Below, in pieces: positions 37,329 to 49,394 of a stretch of DNA of 64,000 bases (positions within the stretch are counted from its first letter, which is position 1; the number at the start of each line of letters is the position of its first letter). Made by a program: the position numbers and the translations under genes. The DNA comes from Epiperipatus broadwayi (lineage: Eukaryota > Onychophora > Udeonychophora > Euonychophora > Peripatidae), in the NCBI GenBank assembly GCA_028023455.1, contig JAQFVV010000032.1, positions 2,606,001 to 2,670,000 of the forward strand, in the 5' to 3' direction. The notes beneath the pieces are model-generated. The model did not search any database and had not been told where the DNA came from. It saw only the letters and a list, made by a program, of their open reading frames with translations.

Positions 37329-39130
37329 TATATAGTACAAAGTATAATTATGCTACATTGTTATTATATTTTGAAATAAAGGAGTATTAAAGATCATAAT
37401 TAAAATAGGAAATAACACAAATGATTTGAAAAAAATAATGTGTTCTCACAACTCATATTTTAGTGTGTATTTGACAAATTGGAATACTAAGCTTTCAGTG
37501 CAATTGATTTTATATTATGAAGTGATCTTGCAATAAATTAATAATTAAGATTTTTTTTTATTAGTTTAAAATTTGCTATTACTACAAGCTGTCTTTGATT
37601 CAAAGATTCTTCAAATAATCATCATCAATTTTTTTTTATGTAGATATATTTGATTATCCAAAGTAGCAGGCTTAGATTGCTAGGTAACAAGACACTGTGA
37701 TCAAGTAATAACACTCTATGTCTTTGGTGATAGTTTGCTGTGCTTTCCCAATTTCCTAATATAATATAGTACTTCAATTTTTAACTACATCATAAATATT
37801 AAGTCCTTTATGTTATCTAAAATTTCCCAACTGAAGTAGTATAATTGAAAGAAAACTACAGTTATTACTTAAAAAGCTATGATTTATATGAATTAAATTT
37901 CTAGTTATTGCATTATAAAATAATCATTTAAGTATCTTGATGTGACAGAAATATTATAAGTAGTTATAATTTTTTTTCTTTTTCAATTTGGTCATTTTAT
38001 TTAATAAATATATATTATGATTTTTTTTAAAAGTTTAAAGGATAAAGAACATTTTAGATGTATATATCTTGTAACTGACCTCACAAATTCATTCTTATTT
38101 AAAATAAATTTGATCTTTATGGATGATTCAAAATAGTATTGAATGGTGGTTAGTTATTTTATTTATGTGTTTATAAGACTTATTTTTCAATAATGCAGAC
38201 CCTCTTAAATGATGACTACTTATATATGTGCTTGTGCACTACAAAAAGAATTCAATAATTTTAGTTCATGTCAAGTGATTTATTTATATAAATACTGTTA
38301 TTAAATGTGTTACTAATTAAGATTTGTGTTTTTGCAAACTAAATTCTAATAAATGATAGTGATTCTCATTTGTCAATAATTCCATCCTTTGAACTGTTAA
38401 TATGTTGCAGTTGTGTTTAGTAACTTGATATTATTTTTGATCAATTCCCAACTGATTTACTATAATTAAAAAGAAACTACTGTTTCTGTTTAAATAGCTA
38501 GGATTTGTAAGAATAAAATTCTCTAGATGTTGTATTATAAAATAATCATTGGTTTTTATCTTGATTTGGCAGAAAATATTTAAAAAAATAGTTTTTTTTT
38601 ATGTGTTTTTCAATTTTATTTTATTTAATAACATTGTAATAATGATGTTATTTTTTTTTTGGCTAATATATTTATTATAAACTAACAGTTTTTGTATCTT
38701 AATTTGACTGGGAATATTAAAAATAGTTAGGATTTTTTTTTTTTCAAATTTGTCATTTTATTTAATACTCAGCATCATTTAGTGCTTTGGTAGAGTATCA
38801 AACTCTGGAGCTTAAGATTACCAGATCACTTTCAGTTCTGACATTTTCAGTGCTCAACCTTTATATGAACTCTTGATCAATAAGTGTTTAGATTATTTTT
38901 TCATTTTATTTAATAAATTTATAATTTCTTTTTTTGTTATTGTTGTTGATTGTGTCTTAATGATGCAAGGGCTATTAAAATATATAATATGGTTTTAAAG
39001 TTGAGTTGTTAGAATAAATTTTTTAAGAGAATGGCAAATAGTGCCAAACTATTATCAAGTGCTCTTAACTTGTACTCTTACCTAATTATTCTATCTACTG
39101 AACTCTTGTTACAGATGAGATTCATATATG
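37329..39130. repeat. AT-rich DNA with a diverged direct repeat (37830-38010, 38440-38640, part at 38690-38770)
   Basis: The blocks share, in order, TCCCAACTGA, ATAATT.AAA.GAAA, AGCTA.GATTT, TTATAAAATAATCATT, TATCTTGAT.TG.CAG and a run of T followed by TCATTTTATTTAATA. The two main copies are about 610 bp apart and the third is partial. Class unknown; no coding. About 38782-38800 has a weak tRNA-like TTGGTAGAGTATC. Confidence 0.5.
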
Positions 39131-39215
39131 ATAGTGAAACAGTAAGATTTGAATCCAAATCTTAGTTTCACCTTAGTTCTATCAATTCGTCACCTCTCAC
39201 CCATTAATACCATTT
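39131..39215 (-). mobile_element. tRNA-derived SINE relic
   Basis: The minus strand contains GGATTCAAATC (a B-box-like match) after a GGTGACGAATTGATAGAAC segment resembling a tRNA D arm. It lies just before the GC-richer island. Weak on its own. Confidence 0.3.
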
Positions 39216-39244
39216 TAACTAAGTTCAAACCTCGGATATTGGAC

Positions 39245-41207
39245 TGTGTGCGGGTGTTATTGTAAAATATATGTACATTTTCAGTAAAAAAAATCGTGTA
39301 TACACACACACTCCAATATAAGAGATAAGTTTTAAAGTTATATCACGTTATCGATAAATTAACAAATGCCAATAATATAAAATAAAATAAAATATGTTTA
39401 CAGTTAAGATTTATTTTAACTTAATATCCAAAAGTTATTATTTTAAATAATATTTTATTAAGAAATTTAAAGCGTTATAAATCAATGTAAATAGAAATCT
39501 CCTTGGATCTTCTGTCAGAATTACAAGTTATAGTGGGAGGGGGGAAAAAAGATAGAACTGAAAAATATTCCTGAAACTCGTTATTAAGTAATTTTGTTAA
39601 AAGCATTTTAAATAAGTAAAATGTAAACAAAAGAAAAAAAAAGAAAATGTAAAATAAATTGGATTGAAATCGTGATTTCACCATGTGCTACTGATCTACC
39701 AAATCGAGGTAGTGAAAAATGTGTCCGGATTGAAGTCGCGATCTCAACATGTGCCACTAATGCATCTTTTACATGAAGGAATAATAATAGCGCTGACCTG
39801 AGAGACCTGTTGGTTTTATGACGCACTGTACGATGGATCCAAAAGATAAGAAAAAGTTTCGTATCATAAATAGAAAATAAAAGAAAAGAGTGTTTATTTT
39901 GTATAACGTGACAATGTGCGAGGAATAGAGGCCAGCGCTATAATCCTCTGACCCATGGCTATGGAAATGCTAAACTTTCCATTCGATCTAAGTGAAACAA
40001 ATCAAAGCCAGACTGCTGCCTATGGATTCATAATGTGAATGCTTATTAGAATCATAGAACTGATGCTATTAATGAATGAACCCTGGATTCTACAAACAAG
40101 AGTGTGCACATTTCAAATAATCTAAAGTAAACGATACCCAAGATTAAAGACTTTCTTTAGGACTCTTAGTTTAAATTTCCATTATATTGTTTTTCGTAAA
40201 TTTGAAATCTTACCTTCACCTCGTAAATAAAATTCTGTTTAATGTATTATGTAAATCTAATTAAGTTTATCCTTGTCTTATCTATTTACTTGGGTATCTA
40301 TTTATTTACTATTTTGTTTTGTGTTATATTTCATGCCTACATGATTTCCGAGCTGATATTATATCATAAATAAACTCTTTAGTAATCGCTGCTCATTGGC
40401 ACACATTTCTAGTTCGCATCATTTTTTTTTTATAAACAGTCACCTCGGGAAATTATAAGTTGATTATGTTATATTTTATTATAAATGATATTGAAGTGAG
40501 ATTATATCAATTTTAGTACAGCGTGCTAGCCATCTTGGCCATAATCCCATGTGTTGAGTTTTGTATTGGATTGGTGGATAATAATCTACTTAATCCATAA
40601 TATCACTACCTTTGGGTAAAGTTAAGTGGTGTGGGGGATTGGAAATGGATTCTCTATTTATAAAGCGTAGTAATGATTAATGATTTTCCTTGACTTATGA
40701 GATGTGCTAGAGCGTATAGATGCAAATTATTTAAGCCATGGAAACAAGTAGACGGATCATTCTTATGAATGAGCTTCCAGATAATAGGATATAAATAAAT
40801 GATCCGTGGAGCTGACCTTGTCACGCGGTTGGCAATGGAAAGGCGAAGACCTCACACCGATACTGGTCATGTGACTACTCTGAAGGGTTTTGGCCCGACA
40901 TTTGGCCACCCTCCCATCCTTGAAGTATTCCAAATGCTTTCGCAAGATCGAAATCCGTTCTTCCTAAATATACGGCATCATTTACACTTATCACAGATCA
41001 TTATATTTGTAGCCCTAGATATATACGCTAAAGCCATTTCCACTCCTTGCACATTAAAGGTTTTATTAATGAACCCAACTTAATAGATTCTTTCTCAACA
41101 TATGTATGGTATTCGTTGGGCTGGAAAACACACACATTTCTGATTTCGCAAAATAATCGCACAAATTCCATATTTAGCTGTGAGGCATGGGATGTAATGA
41201 TACCCGA
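39245..41207. other. GC-richer island, probably an inserted element of unknown class
   Basis: Composition, CpG content and complexity differ from both flanks. The ends, TGTGTGCGGGTGTTATTGTA and (inverted) TGTTACTCGGGTATCATTACA, are alike around CGGGT.T.ATT, suggesting TG...CA or inverted termini, but no target duplication is found. Inside, a ~35-bp unit (GGATTGAARTCGYGATYTCA) occurs twice 68 bp apart, at about 39660 and 39728. Two overlapping opposite frames at 40763-41083 are not convincing genes. An LTR-type or SINE-composite insertion is the best guess. Confidence 0.35.
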
Positions 41208-42212
41208 GTAACATATAAAATTAAAATATAGTCTAAGATAAAGATTATATAAAGTTGTATTTGATTCTTGTAAGTTAGCTTATGAATGTTATTAAATCTT
41301 GTTTTGATTTCATATATGTCTGCTTGCCTGTTATTCCTAACATTCTGACTCAAGGTATCTCATCTCCTTAATGATAAGGCATCAAACAACCGTAATCCAT
41401 AGTGTTAATGTAATTCATTAGGGCCTCTTGTATCTACCTGACCACTGGGCCTAGAAAGATGTTTGCTATTGTTATGGCAGGCCCATTGTCTTGTAGTTGT
41501 TCATTGTAAAATCAGCTGCTTCTGTTCGAACACGGTATCACTGGCCCTGAACCCACCTGTTGTGCTGCTTTTAGAGCCTGATGGTGGAATTCTGCAACAG
41601 GTTAACAAGGCATATGAGTTCTGACCATTACAATAGATAGTAGTATGATCTTCAAATATGAGAGTTAACTATGAATATCAAATAAGTAGTGCCTTATCTG
41701 TTTCCAATATAAACAGTTTTTTTTATCTACTTTCAGTTTTCTTTTATCTGAATGTTTTTAATCATTATAGTTAATATCAGTAAAAAAATTAAAATTAATC
41801 AGAGAATTGTTAGAAAATACAATCCATAAAACTTATGAAGCATGCACTAATAAATACAAATTAATAACAAAGCAAGCCGGAATATTGACTTTGAACAGCA
41901 GAGTTGTAATAGTCTCAAAAATCTGAATTTCCATGGTTTTAATTATTAATATGCATATTTATTGCTTTGCCTCTTTTGCTCTTCAATAGAACTACATAAT
42001 GTATTTTTTATTTACCCTTTTTTATATTAAAAATAGTACTATCTGAAGTCTAAGGACCCATTAATAAATCAATCATTCTTCTTATGTTAAATATATTTTA
42101 TCTGAAATCATTTAAAATCAAAATATATCATTCTCTAGCTTATATTTTAAGTTTGCATTAATAATAACCCCATATCATTTCATTCTAGAGCCATTTGTAT
42201 AACAATGATTAA
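41208..42212. other. Non-coding; GC-richer patch at 41330-41640 not recognised
   Basis: The patch has normal-complexity sequence (for example CTGGCCCTGAACCCACC) but no frame, tRNA-like fold or terminal repeats. CTGTTCGAACACGG resembles a B box only loosely. It could be a piece of a transposon or a non-coding exon. Confidence 0.3.
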
Positions 42213-42360
42213 TTGTTGTTCTATGGCCATTTATATAAAAATGAATCTCTAATGTCATTAATATTTTTCTCATGCACCAATTGTGACAATGAAATTTCAG
42301 ATTTGTCAATTACATGTTCATCCTGTAATAATGTACAGCAAATTGAATTCCACTCCTTTA
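42213..42360 (+). other. Short frame with a Cys-pair zinc-ribbon pattern; unassigned
   Basis: The frame contains CTNCDNEISDLSITCSSC, a C-x2-C-x10-C-x2-C arrangement followed eight residues later by His. This is the first half of what PHD-type fingers and some LINE ORF1 proteins show. It runs into poly-T with no further similarity. It may be a relic; it is too short to call a gene. Confidence 0.2.
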
Positions 42361-44150
42361 TTTCACTTTTTTTTTTTTTTATTCAATGCTCTTAGCATTG
42401 GTAATTCAATGATAGGGAGATCTTAACTGTGATTTTGTGCAAATCTATACATTCATTTTATGTATAGCTTCAGGTCTAGATTCAGGATAGAAATTTCAGA
42501 ATTTCAACATAGCAAACGATTATCTGACTTATTCTAGCTAGATCATTCTGCCTTATTAATTGTTCATTAAAGTAAAGTAATTGTAAAATCATAGTGATAG
42601 TAAAACAGAAGATAGTGACAGTAATAAAGATAAGTGTTTCAATTTTTATCTTTTTTTTCTTAATATATGACATAATTGAATGGGTGAACTTTTTTCAATG
42701 TTCTTTTTACTCTCATTTTCACAATTATGCAATAAGAAAAATCTGGCAAGAAATGTGCAGATAACATCATTTGATTGTTCCTTTAAATAAATTTTCCAAT
42801 TAAAATAAAATAAACAATGTTTAATCATTCAATTATAAGAGATGTAGTCAATTAATTTTTTTGAAATAAAATCATTGATATGATATTTACATTCTCAATA
42901 TTTTATTTTGCAATTATTTTTCAGAAACAAAAATAAAAAGTTAATAAGCGTATCTTTGCATACATGTAAAGTAGAAAATAATATATTTAATTGTAATTCA
43001 AATTATTTATCGATAAATTTTTAGTAATATTTTAGAACTAATTATGCTCTAATATTTTATTTGTTAGATAAATGTGTAGAATATTAAGTATGTTCTTAAT
43101 CTTAATTTTATGATGATATAATGAAATTGTTATTAAAAATTGAATTCTAAATTATATCTAGTAAAATCTAGAATTTATCAATAAATAAGAAAGGAATTGC
43201 TTTTCATGGTATTTAAAATTTCTGTATATAATTTTTATCTTGCATTATACAATATGAAAAATTATCATAATGGCGGTTTTTGTATTTGGATTATATATTG
43301 TCAATACATATAATATTTATTTTTACTTTTTTACCTATATACTTTTTTAAATTTAGAAAGAAAAGATAATTTAACTAATAATGAGAATTTAAGGATGAAA
43401 ATCATATAATATATATATTTTACATATTTATTATTACCCCAGATTTGTTATAAATTTTATTATTTTGTACACATTTTTTTTTGAGTTCATCATCATTTGC
43501 TGTTAGCGATCTATTATTATGAAACTCAATACCAATTTTTTTTTTTTTTGATTTTTAAATAGCATTAATTTTATATCTTTTTTTGATTAAGTATTAAATA
43601 AAACAAAGATAAGATACTTTCTTACAGTATGGTTCTAACATTTCTGTGAGTATCCCAAAATTCTTCTTCTGTATATTTTGTTTATATATTTATACACTTA
43701 AAACTTTTTTGCTAATCTATATATTGTCTTTTGATTATGCAGTTAGTTCTCTAGTTATATAAGTGATCTGTTATGTGACTTTGGGTCAGATGAATTTTAG
43801 GTATGTTAGATTCTTTTTTTCTAGTGCACATTTACCATTGATTATAATACCCTGCTTTAATATAATGACATACTGGAACTCATATCAAGGCCCAACTCAT
43901 GTCATTTGCAATACTTGAAATTTTTATAAACTCACAAACAGTAAAGCATTCATTTATTATTATTGACCATAGTGAATAATATTTTTAATTAATAAACACT
44001 ACAATTTATTTCACAAGAGGTGTTCATCCAGAGTAAGACACAATTAATGAAAGCTGACTTAGATCTTGATATATATTTGGAACTATTTATGTAAGTCCAG
44101 ATTTATAAAGTCTGACTTATATAATTAGAGGACTGTTTATTTATATACAC
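42361..44150. other. AT-rich non-coding DNA
   Basis: Nothing recognised. Confidence 0.5.
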
Positions 44151-45265
44151 ACCTGGGTCTCTTTTTATGCAGTAGATAGGTTCCACAGAAAACTTGGCAT
44201 TAAAAAAAATCGCACAAAAATAGATTTAAATTACCTTGAAAAATGTGGAATACATTCCGTAATTTTCAAAAATCGCATAAAATCAAAGCCAAATGGTAAA
44301 ATTAATTTAAAATTTGCATAAAAAAAAAAAAAGGAAATAAAGTATGGCTAATAAAAAATTTCAAATATTTGAAAAAAATTGATATAAGACAAACTTTTTT
44401 TATTAACTATTTAATTTTATTCAAAACAATATGTTTTTATGTGTAATTTACTTTACATTTTTTCATACATATTTTAATCATTATAGCTCGTCACTAGAGG
44501 AAATACAATTAGTGCCAACTTCAGTCTCGACAATGTAATCAATTGTTAATTAAACTTTGAGACAATTCTACTAATTGTTTATGAAGCTCGCGATATCCAG
44601 ACTGCTATATCTAGCTGTTAGAGAATGCATTCCACAAATGCAAGTATATATATAACATGCTTCCACGAGTGTGTTAATAATGACTACGGTTAAATTTTCT
44701 TTTATACACATATGTACATGGAGAAACTTTTAGAGAGAAAAAAAGTTACAAGTAAAAATATTAAAAACTTTTAAAGATACATTCTTTTTAAGTAGAAATT
44801 AAAAGTTCTTAAATATTTTTACTTGTAACTTTTTTCTAAGTTTCTCCATGTATATATGTGTATAAAAGAAAATATAAACATACACATGTATAGGAAAGAC
44901 ATACAACTATTTAAATCTCGTTGGAATTTAAGAGCTTGTTTATAATTCGTATTATTAACAAGAAAATGATTTTCCAATTGAAGACTTTCTCAAATCATTT
45001 TAGCTGTGAAACAAACAGATTTCACTTCTGTTTCATTATCTTTTTCTAAATCTTCTACAGTATCTAAATTTATTGCCAAATCTTTTTCCATCAAGCATTT
45101 AAAGGTTAATGCGTGTATATAAAATGGAGAAATCCTGATTTTAAGTGAAATATGAACTTCTTTATTGCATAAAAGAAAACCCGCATAAAAAGATATTAAG
45201 AAGAAATATGAATCGCATAACTTCAAAATTGCATTAAAAAAATTAGCATAAAAAGAGACCCAGGT
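44151..45265. mobile_element. DNA transposon-like element with 20-bp inverted ends and repeated subterminal GCATAAAA
   Basis: ACCTGGGTCTCTTTTTATGC at 44151-44170 is repeated in exact inverted form at 45246-45265. Within about 190 bp of each end the motif (C/T)GCATAA(A/C) or CGCACAAAA recurs several times (for example 44211, 44273, 44317, 45182, 45212), as expected for transposase-binding sites. No transposase frame is present: the 95-residue minus frame at the right end lacks recognisable motifs. The target duplication is unclear, so the superfamily is not assigned. A separate hairpin element sits inside. Confidence 0.65.
44694..44873. repeat. Hairpin-forming inverted repeat (about 75-bp arms) nested in the 44.2-kb element
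   Basis: Arms at 44694-44775 and 44797-44873 are inverted copies containing TACACATATGTACATGGAGA, AGTTACAAGTAAAAATATT and AACTTTTAA. The loop is about 20 bp. It looks like a fold-back element or a local inverted duplication. Confidence 0.7.
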
Positions 45266-45765
45266 ATATTTAAACATTGGAAAGAAGTCACAATTTTTTT
45301 TATCAAGTTTGTTTATAAGTATAATGAAATTATTATTAATTTCTTTTATATTTAAGTAATCATTAACAATAGTTCCTACAATTCTAAGTCTATTCTTTCA
45401 TCTTTTTTTTTTTTTTTCAAATGAAAATTATCTTCTTGATAAAAACTCATCTAATTTTAATGATTGGGATCCCTGCTTATAGAACATTCTTGTAGGAACA
45501 ATTACAGATCTTAGTTGTTTTAATTATAGTTTTGCATATGTTCATGACAAATGCTATTTTTATAATTTATGGTAATATAAAATGTCCTTAGTAATTCTTC
45601 TAATAATTATCACATCATATACACATAGATTAATATGGACCTATAAACTTGATAAATATCAAATATGTTTACATTTGCATTATTTGAATGAAAACAAATT
45701 TATATTTACCTCAAATTTTCGCTTTTCACATTTAAATACATGATTACATACTGTCTAGACAATAT
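45266..45765. other. AT-rich non-coding DNA
   Basis: Nothing recognised. Confidence 0.5.
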
Positions 45766-45915
45766 ATGTAATATATATCATAAATAGTGAATTAATATAT
45801 TTAGGTTAGTCATTTACCATGTTTTTAAAGCTCTATGTGTATGTAATATATATCACAAATAGTGAATTAATATATTTAGATTAGTCATTTCCATGTTTTT
45901 AAAGTTCTATGTGTC
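45766..45915 (+). repeat. 75-bp tandem duplication
   Basis: Two adjacent 75-bp copies (45766-45840 and 45841-45915) begin ATGTAATATATATCA and end CTCTATGTGT or TTCTATGTGT. They differ at only a few positions. Confidence 0.85.
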
Positions 45916-45979
45916 TGCCAATGAAAATTTATAACTATTTTATTATTATTGATATATATTTATGGTAATATGGTTGTAA

Positions 45980-46046
45980 CCCCCCCCCCCCAAAAAAAAA
46001 AAAAAAAAAAAACAAAAACAAAAAAACAAACAAACAAACAAACAAA
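45980..46046. repeat. Simple repeat: C run, A run and (CAAA)n
   Basis: Twelve C residues are followed directly by a long A run and a (CAAA)n array. C homopolymers of this length are striking in such AT-rich DNA; others lie at 37090 and 57754. Confidence 0.9.
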
Positions 46047-46458
46047 CTTCCAAGTAATTTTTTTTTTTAATAGACTTTTTTTTTGCTGCAATATTATGTA
46101 AATAAGCTATCTAATAAAATTTAGTAATTAATATTTATCTTCTTTTGCTTCTTTTTTCCTGCATTAATTACTTCTAGCTTTTTATTAATTTTTGCCTGAA
46201 CAGTATAATAAAATTAAAGGGAATGTATATTTAAAGACATTAGTATTTGAAGTTTGTTTCCAGTAGATACTCTATAGGAAAAAGTTAAAATCATGAATCT
46301 CTTGAGTTTTTTTGCATGCTCAAAATAACTGATTTAAGAATGAAAAGGATACACACTAATTATTTTATTATAGTAACTGGACTGGTAAAGAAATAAAATC
46401 TTATGTTTATTAATAATTTTATAATGATGTTAACTGTTTATGCTTCTTCTATACGGAA

Positions 46459-46790
46459 TGTAATAAGTGTGCTTATACGCAACCATAGAATAGTTTGTTA
46501 TTTCTATAAATTAAATACGGTTTAGCGCTTTTGAGAACTCATGGGTTTCTCATATTCATAGCAAAATAATTCATTTTGCTATGAATATGAGAATGCCATA
46601 AGTTTTCAAAAGCATTAAGCCATATTTAATTTATAGAAATAACATGCTTCTCTATAGTTGCATATAAGTACACTTATTATATCTTGCTGTGAATATGAGA
46701 ATGCCATAAGTTCTCAAAAGTGTTCAGCCGTATTTAATTTATAGAAATAACAAGCTTCTCCATAGTTGAGTATTAGCACACTTATTACAT
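46459..46790. mobile_element. Fold-back element with a duplicated arm
   Basis: The left arm (about 46459-46566) starts TAATAAGTGTGCTTATA and contains TATTTCTATAAATTAAATA. It is followed by an inverted copy (about 46568-46680) ending ACTTATTA, then by a second inverted copy (about 46682-46790) in direct repeat with the previous one. All three keep the ACTTATTA end, the AATTTATAGAAATAAC block and the GAATATGAGAATGCCATAAG block. No coding. Confidence 0.75.
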
Positions 46791-46799
46791 GTAATAATT

Positions 46800-47360
46800 T
46801 TATAGTACGTTTTATAATTATATAATAAATTATACATTATTATAGTTTAGCAAACAATAAAATAATTATTTTCTGTGAATATGCGCCTGTGTAGTATATA
46901 AATTCAAAGTTTTTAGTTAGCTTGGAATCCATTGCATTAGTTCAGTAAAAATTGTTTTAACATTAAATCATAGTTTTTAGTAATACAACAACATGAATAA
47001 AAGATTTCTTATATCAACATTAGTTATTTAACTTATGGATTCTAATTTGTGTATATAATAATTTATTTTATATCACTGTAATAATACTCTTTTAAAATTT
47101 TTAATTTTTTTGAATGCTTTTGTGTCAAATAAGTTTTAGAGATTTCATTACACCAAGAGATATGATTCTAATAAAACATTCTATTTTCCAAATAATTGTC
47201 TTATATGGTTTTAATTAAAAGAGTTTTTATACATTGTTATTTAGTAGTTTTTAAATGAGCATTTATATTTGTTGCATTTTAATTTATGTGATATGCTAAT
47301 TGTTATATTTGTCTTCCTTGTAGTATATAAATTTTTCATGTTTTTACTGTTTGTACTGCA
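46800..47360. other. AT-rich non-coding DNA
   Basis: Nothing recognised. Confidence 0.5.
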
Positions 47361-47364
47361 TTTT

Positions 47365-48725
47365 TATAAGTAATGATTTTACCTAAAAATGAAAGTCATA
47401 TTGTTGATACAGATCCTTCGATGCTAGTAGAGTGCATTCTTCATGCAGGATGGAGGCATTATTCTCATATGAATGAGGCAAAGAAAATAAAAAATAAAAA
47501 AAATATGAAAATAATTTATTTACATCAAAAACAAATTAAATATAAAAATAATATATTTAGAAAGCAAATCTGAAAATAATATATTTAGCAACTAAACCAG
47601 TGCACAATGATTAAAAAAAAAAAAAATACTTTCAATAAGTGTAGTTAATATAAGTATTCCATAAGCAATTGAATTAAAAAAACAATGAGGGACTATGTAA
47701 ATTTATAAGAAATTAAATTATAAAATCAGACTGAGGAATGAACAAACATAGCAATACAAAAAATAAATTATGTAATCCATAAGAAATTGTTGATAATAAA
47801 TCCATAACACAATACAAGAATTAAGCCATATAATCTATAGGAAAGTAATTGATAATAATAAATCTTTGAGAAATTAAATTCCAAAGAGGCAGCTGATTAA
47901 GAAAATAAAGAACATGGATGTTATAAAAAGTATGATTATTGTCATAAATGTTTATTTTCAACTTGTCATTTACTTTCATTGTTATACTTTATACAATTAT
48001 TATTGTAAATGTACATTTTCATTTGTGTATTTTTTATGGTATTTATTTTTTTCCTTTTTCCAGCCCATTTATGACAATGACTATATTAAGTACAAACATT
48101 GAAGTAAATAAGGTATAAACATACATTTGTGACAATAATTGTACTTTTTATGATATCCATGTTATTCATTTTTCTCTTATATAGCAACTTTTTGAATTTA
48201 ATTTCCTGTGGGTTTATGTTGTGTTTTTGTTTAATATTTCTTTGCCACTAGTGTATATATTTGCATGTGTAATTTTTATCGTATTTGCATTTTTCATTTT
48301 TTTCCTATGCTGATAAATTTTTGGAATTTAATTTTTTATGGATTTATTGCTGTCAGTTGGTTTCTTATGAATCGCATGGCTTAGATTTTTTATTGTAATG
48401 CTTATTTAATCTTTACTTATATTCAGCCCATGGTTTGCATTTTGTTTCATCAAATAATTTATTTTATTGTAGATTGTTATTGAATTTTTTGTTTATAATC
48501 ATCACACATTAATTTGATTGCTAAATATATTATTTTTAATTTTGTTTTTTAATATATTATTTTCATGTTTTTATTTCTGATTTTTTAATAAAAAATATGA
48601 ATGTTATCATTTAGTCTTTTTTTTTTTTTTGCCTCATTGGTATATGAAGGATGGCTCTATATTACAGATAGATCACTCATTCTACTAGTACTGATCCTTC
48701 TTTCTAAATTTAAAATTTTATAATG
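47365..48725. mobile_element. Long terminal-inverted-repeat element (about 1.3 kb) with internal subrepeats
   Basis: The left arm from about 47405 (CAGATCCTTCGATGCTAGTAG, GCAGGATGG, ATGAGGCAAA, AATAATATATTTAGCAA) is matched in inverted order by the right arm ending about 48705. Similarity continues inward for over 200 bp. The middle contains several AT(A/C)CATAAGAAATT and AAATTAAATTCCAAA subrepeats on both sides, so almost the whole element is one large imperfect palindrome. The 66-residue frame at 47373 comes from the arm and is not a gene. Confidence 0.6.
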
Positions 48726-49221
48726 TATTAGTTCCATTTGAAATTAAACAAATTTTTCTAAAGTTTTTATTTTAACTGCATTAAGATTTAAATTTTTATT
48801 TTATGTCCTTGAAGATAGATGGAATAACAGCCATATATAGATATTATATACAAGTAATAACATTTGATTCATACTATGCAATTGTTTTCATTCTTTTAAC
48901 AATTTTTTTTAGTATTAAGGTTAGTTATATCATAGACTTTAATGAACTCTTTAATCTATCTGAATCACAGTTGTTCAAGAGAAAATCTATTGATAATTTG
49001 AATTATAATTATGGGTTTTCTATTTTTTCTATTTAGTACATGGCCATTATAACTACATTCTTTGTTCTTTGCCATTTGATATTAGACTATTTCACTTTCT
49101 TATTCAAGTGTAACTGATACAGCTTTATTAATGTTCATAGATATCTTTATTTGATCTCTGTTTCATATGGCTGTATTGATACTTAATTTTTAGTTTATTT
49201 GGTAATTACATATTAGACTTG

Positions 49222-49394
49222 CTGCCCGTGTTTGTGATGGCAGAATTCCATACCTTTCTTTTGTGAGGAAGAAGGAGGTTTGTGATAGGACAATATCATA
49301 ATTGTGGCTTTTTAAAACAGCATTCTGCCATCGCAACACCCTTTCCCCCTCCACTGAGAAAGGTACAGCATTCTGCCATTGCAAACATGGGCAG
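49222..49394. mobile_element. MITE-like palindromic element (173 bp)
   Basis: The ends read CTGCCCGTGTTTGTGATGG and, inverted, CTGCCCATGTTTGCAATGG. Both continue CAGAAT and have ACCTTTCT nearby. A third copy of GCGATGGCAGAATG lies inside on the minus strand (about 49320-49335). It is GC-richer than its flanks and has no coding. No clear target duplication. Confidence 0.65.

Noticed and set aside
40763-41083. Overlapping opposite-strand frames in the GC-richer island as genes
   Set aside because: Both are short, mutually overlapping and without recognisable domains; more likely repeat-derived.
48803-49036. 77-residue frame as a membrane protein gene
   Set aside because: Hydrophobicity follows from T-rich sequence; no homology, splice signals or neighbours to support it.
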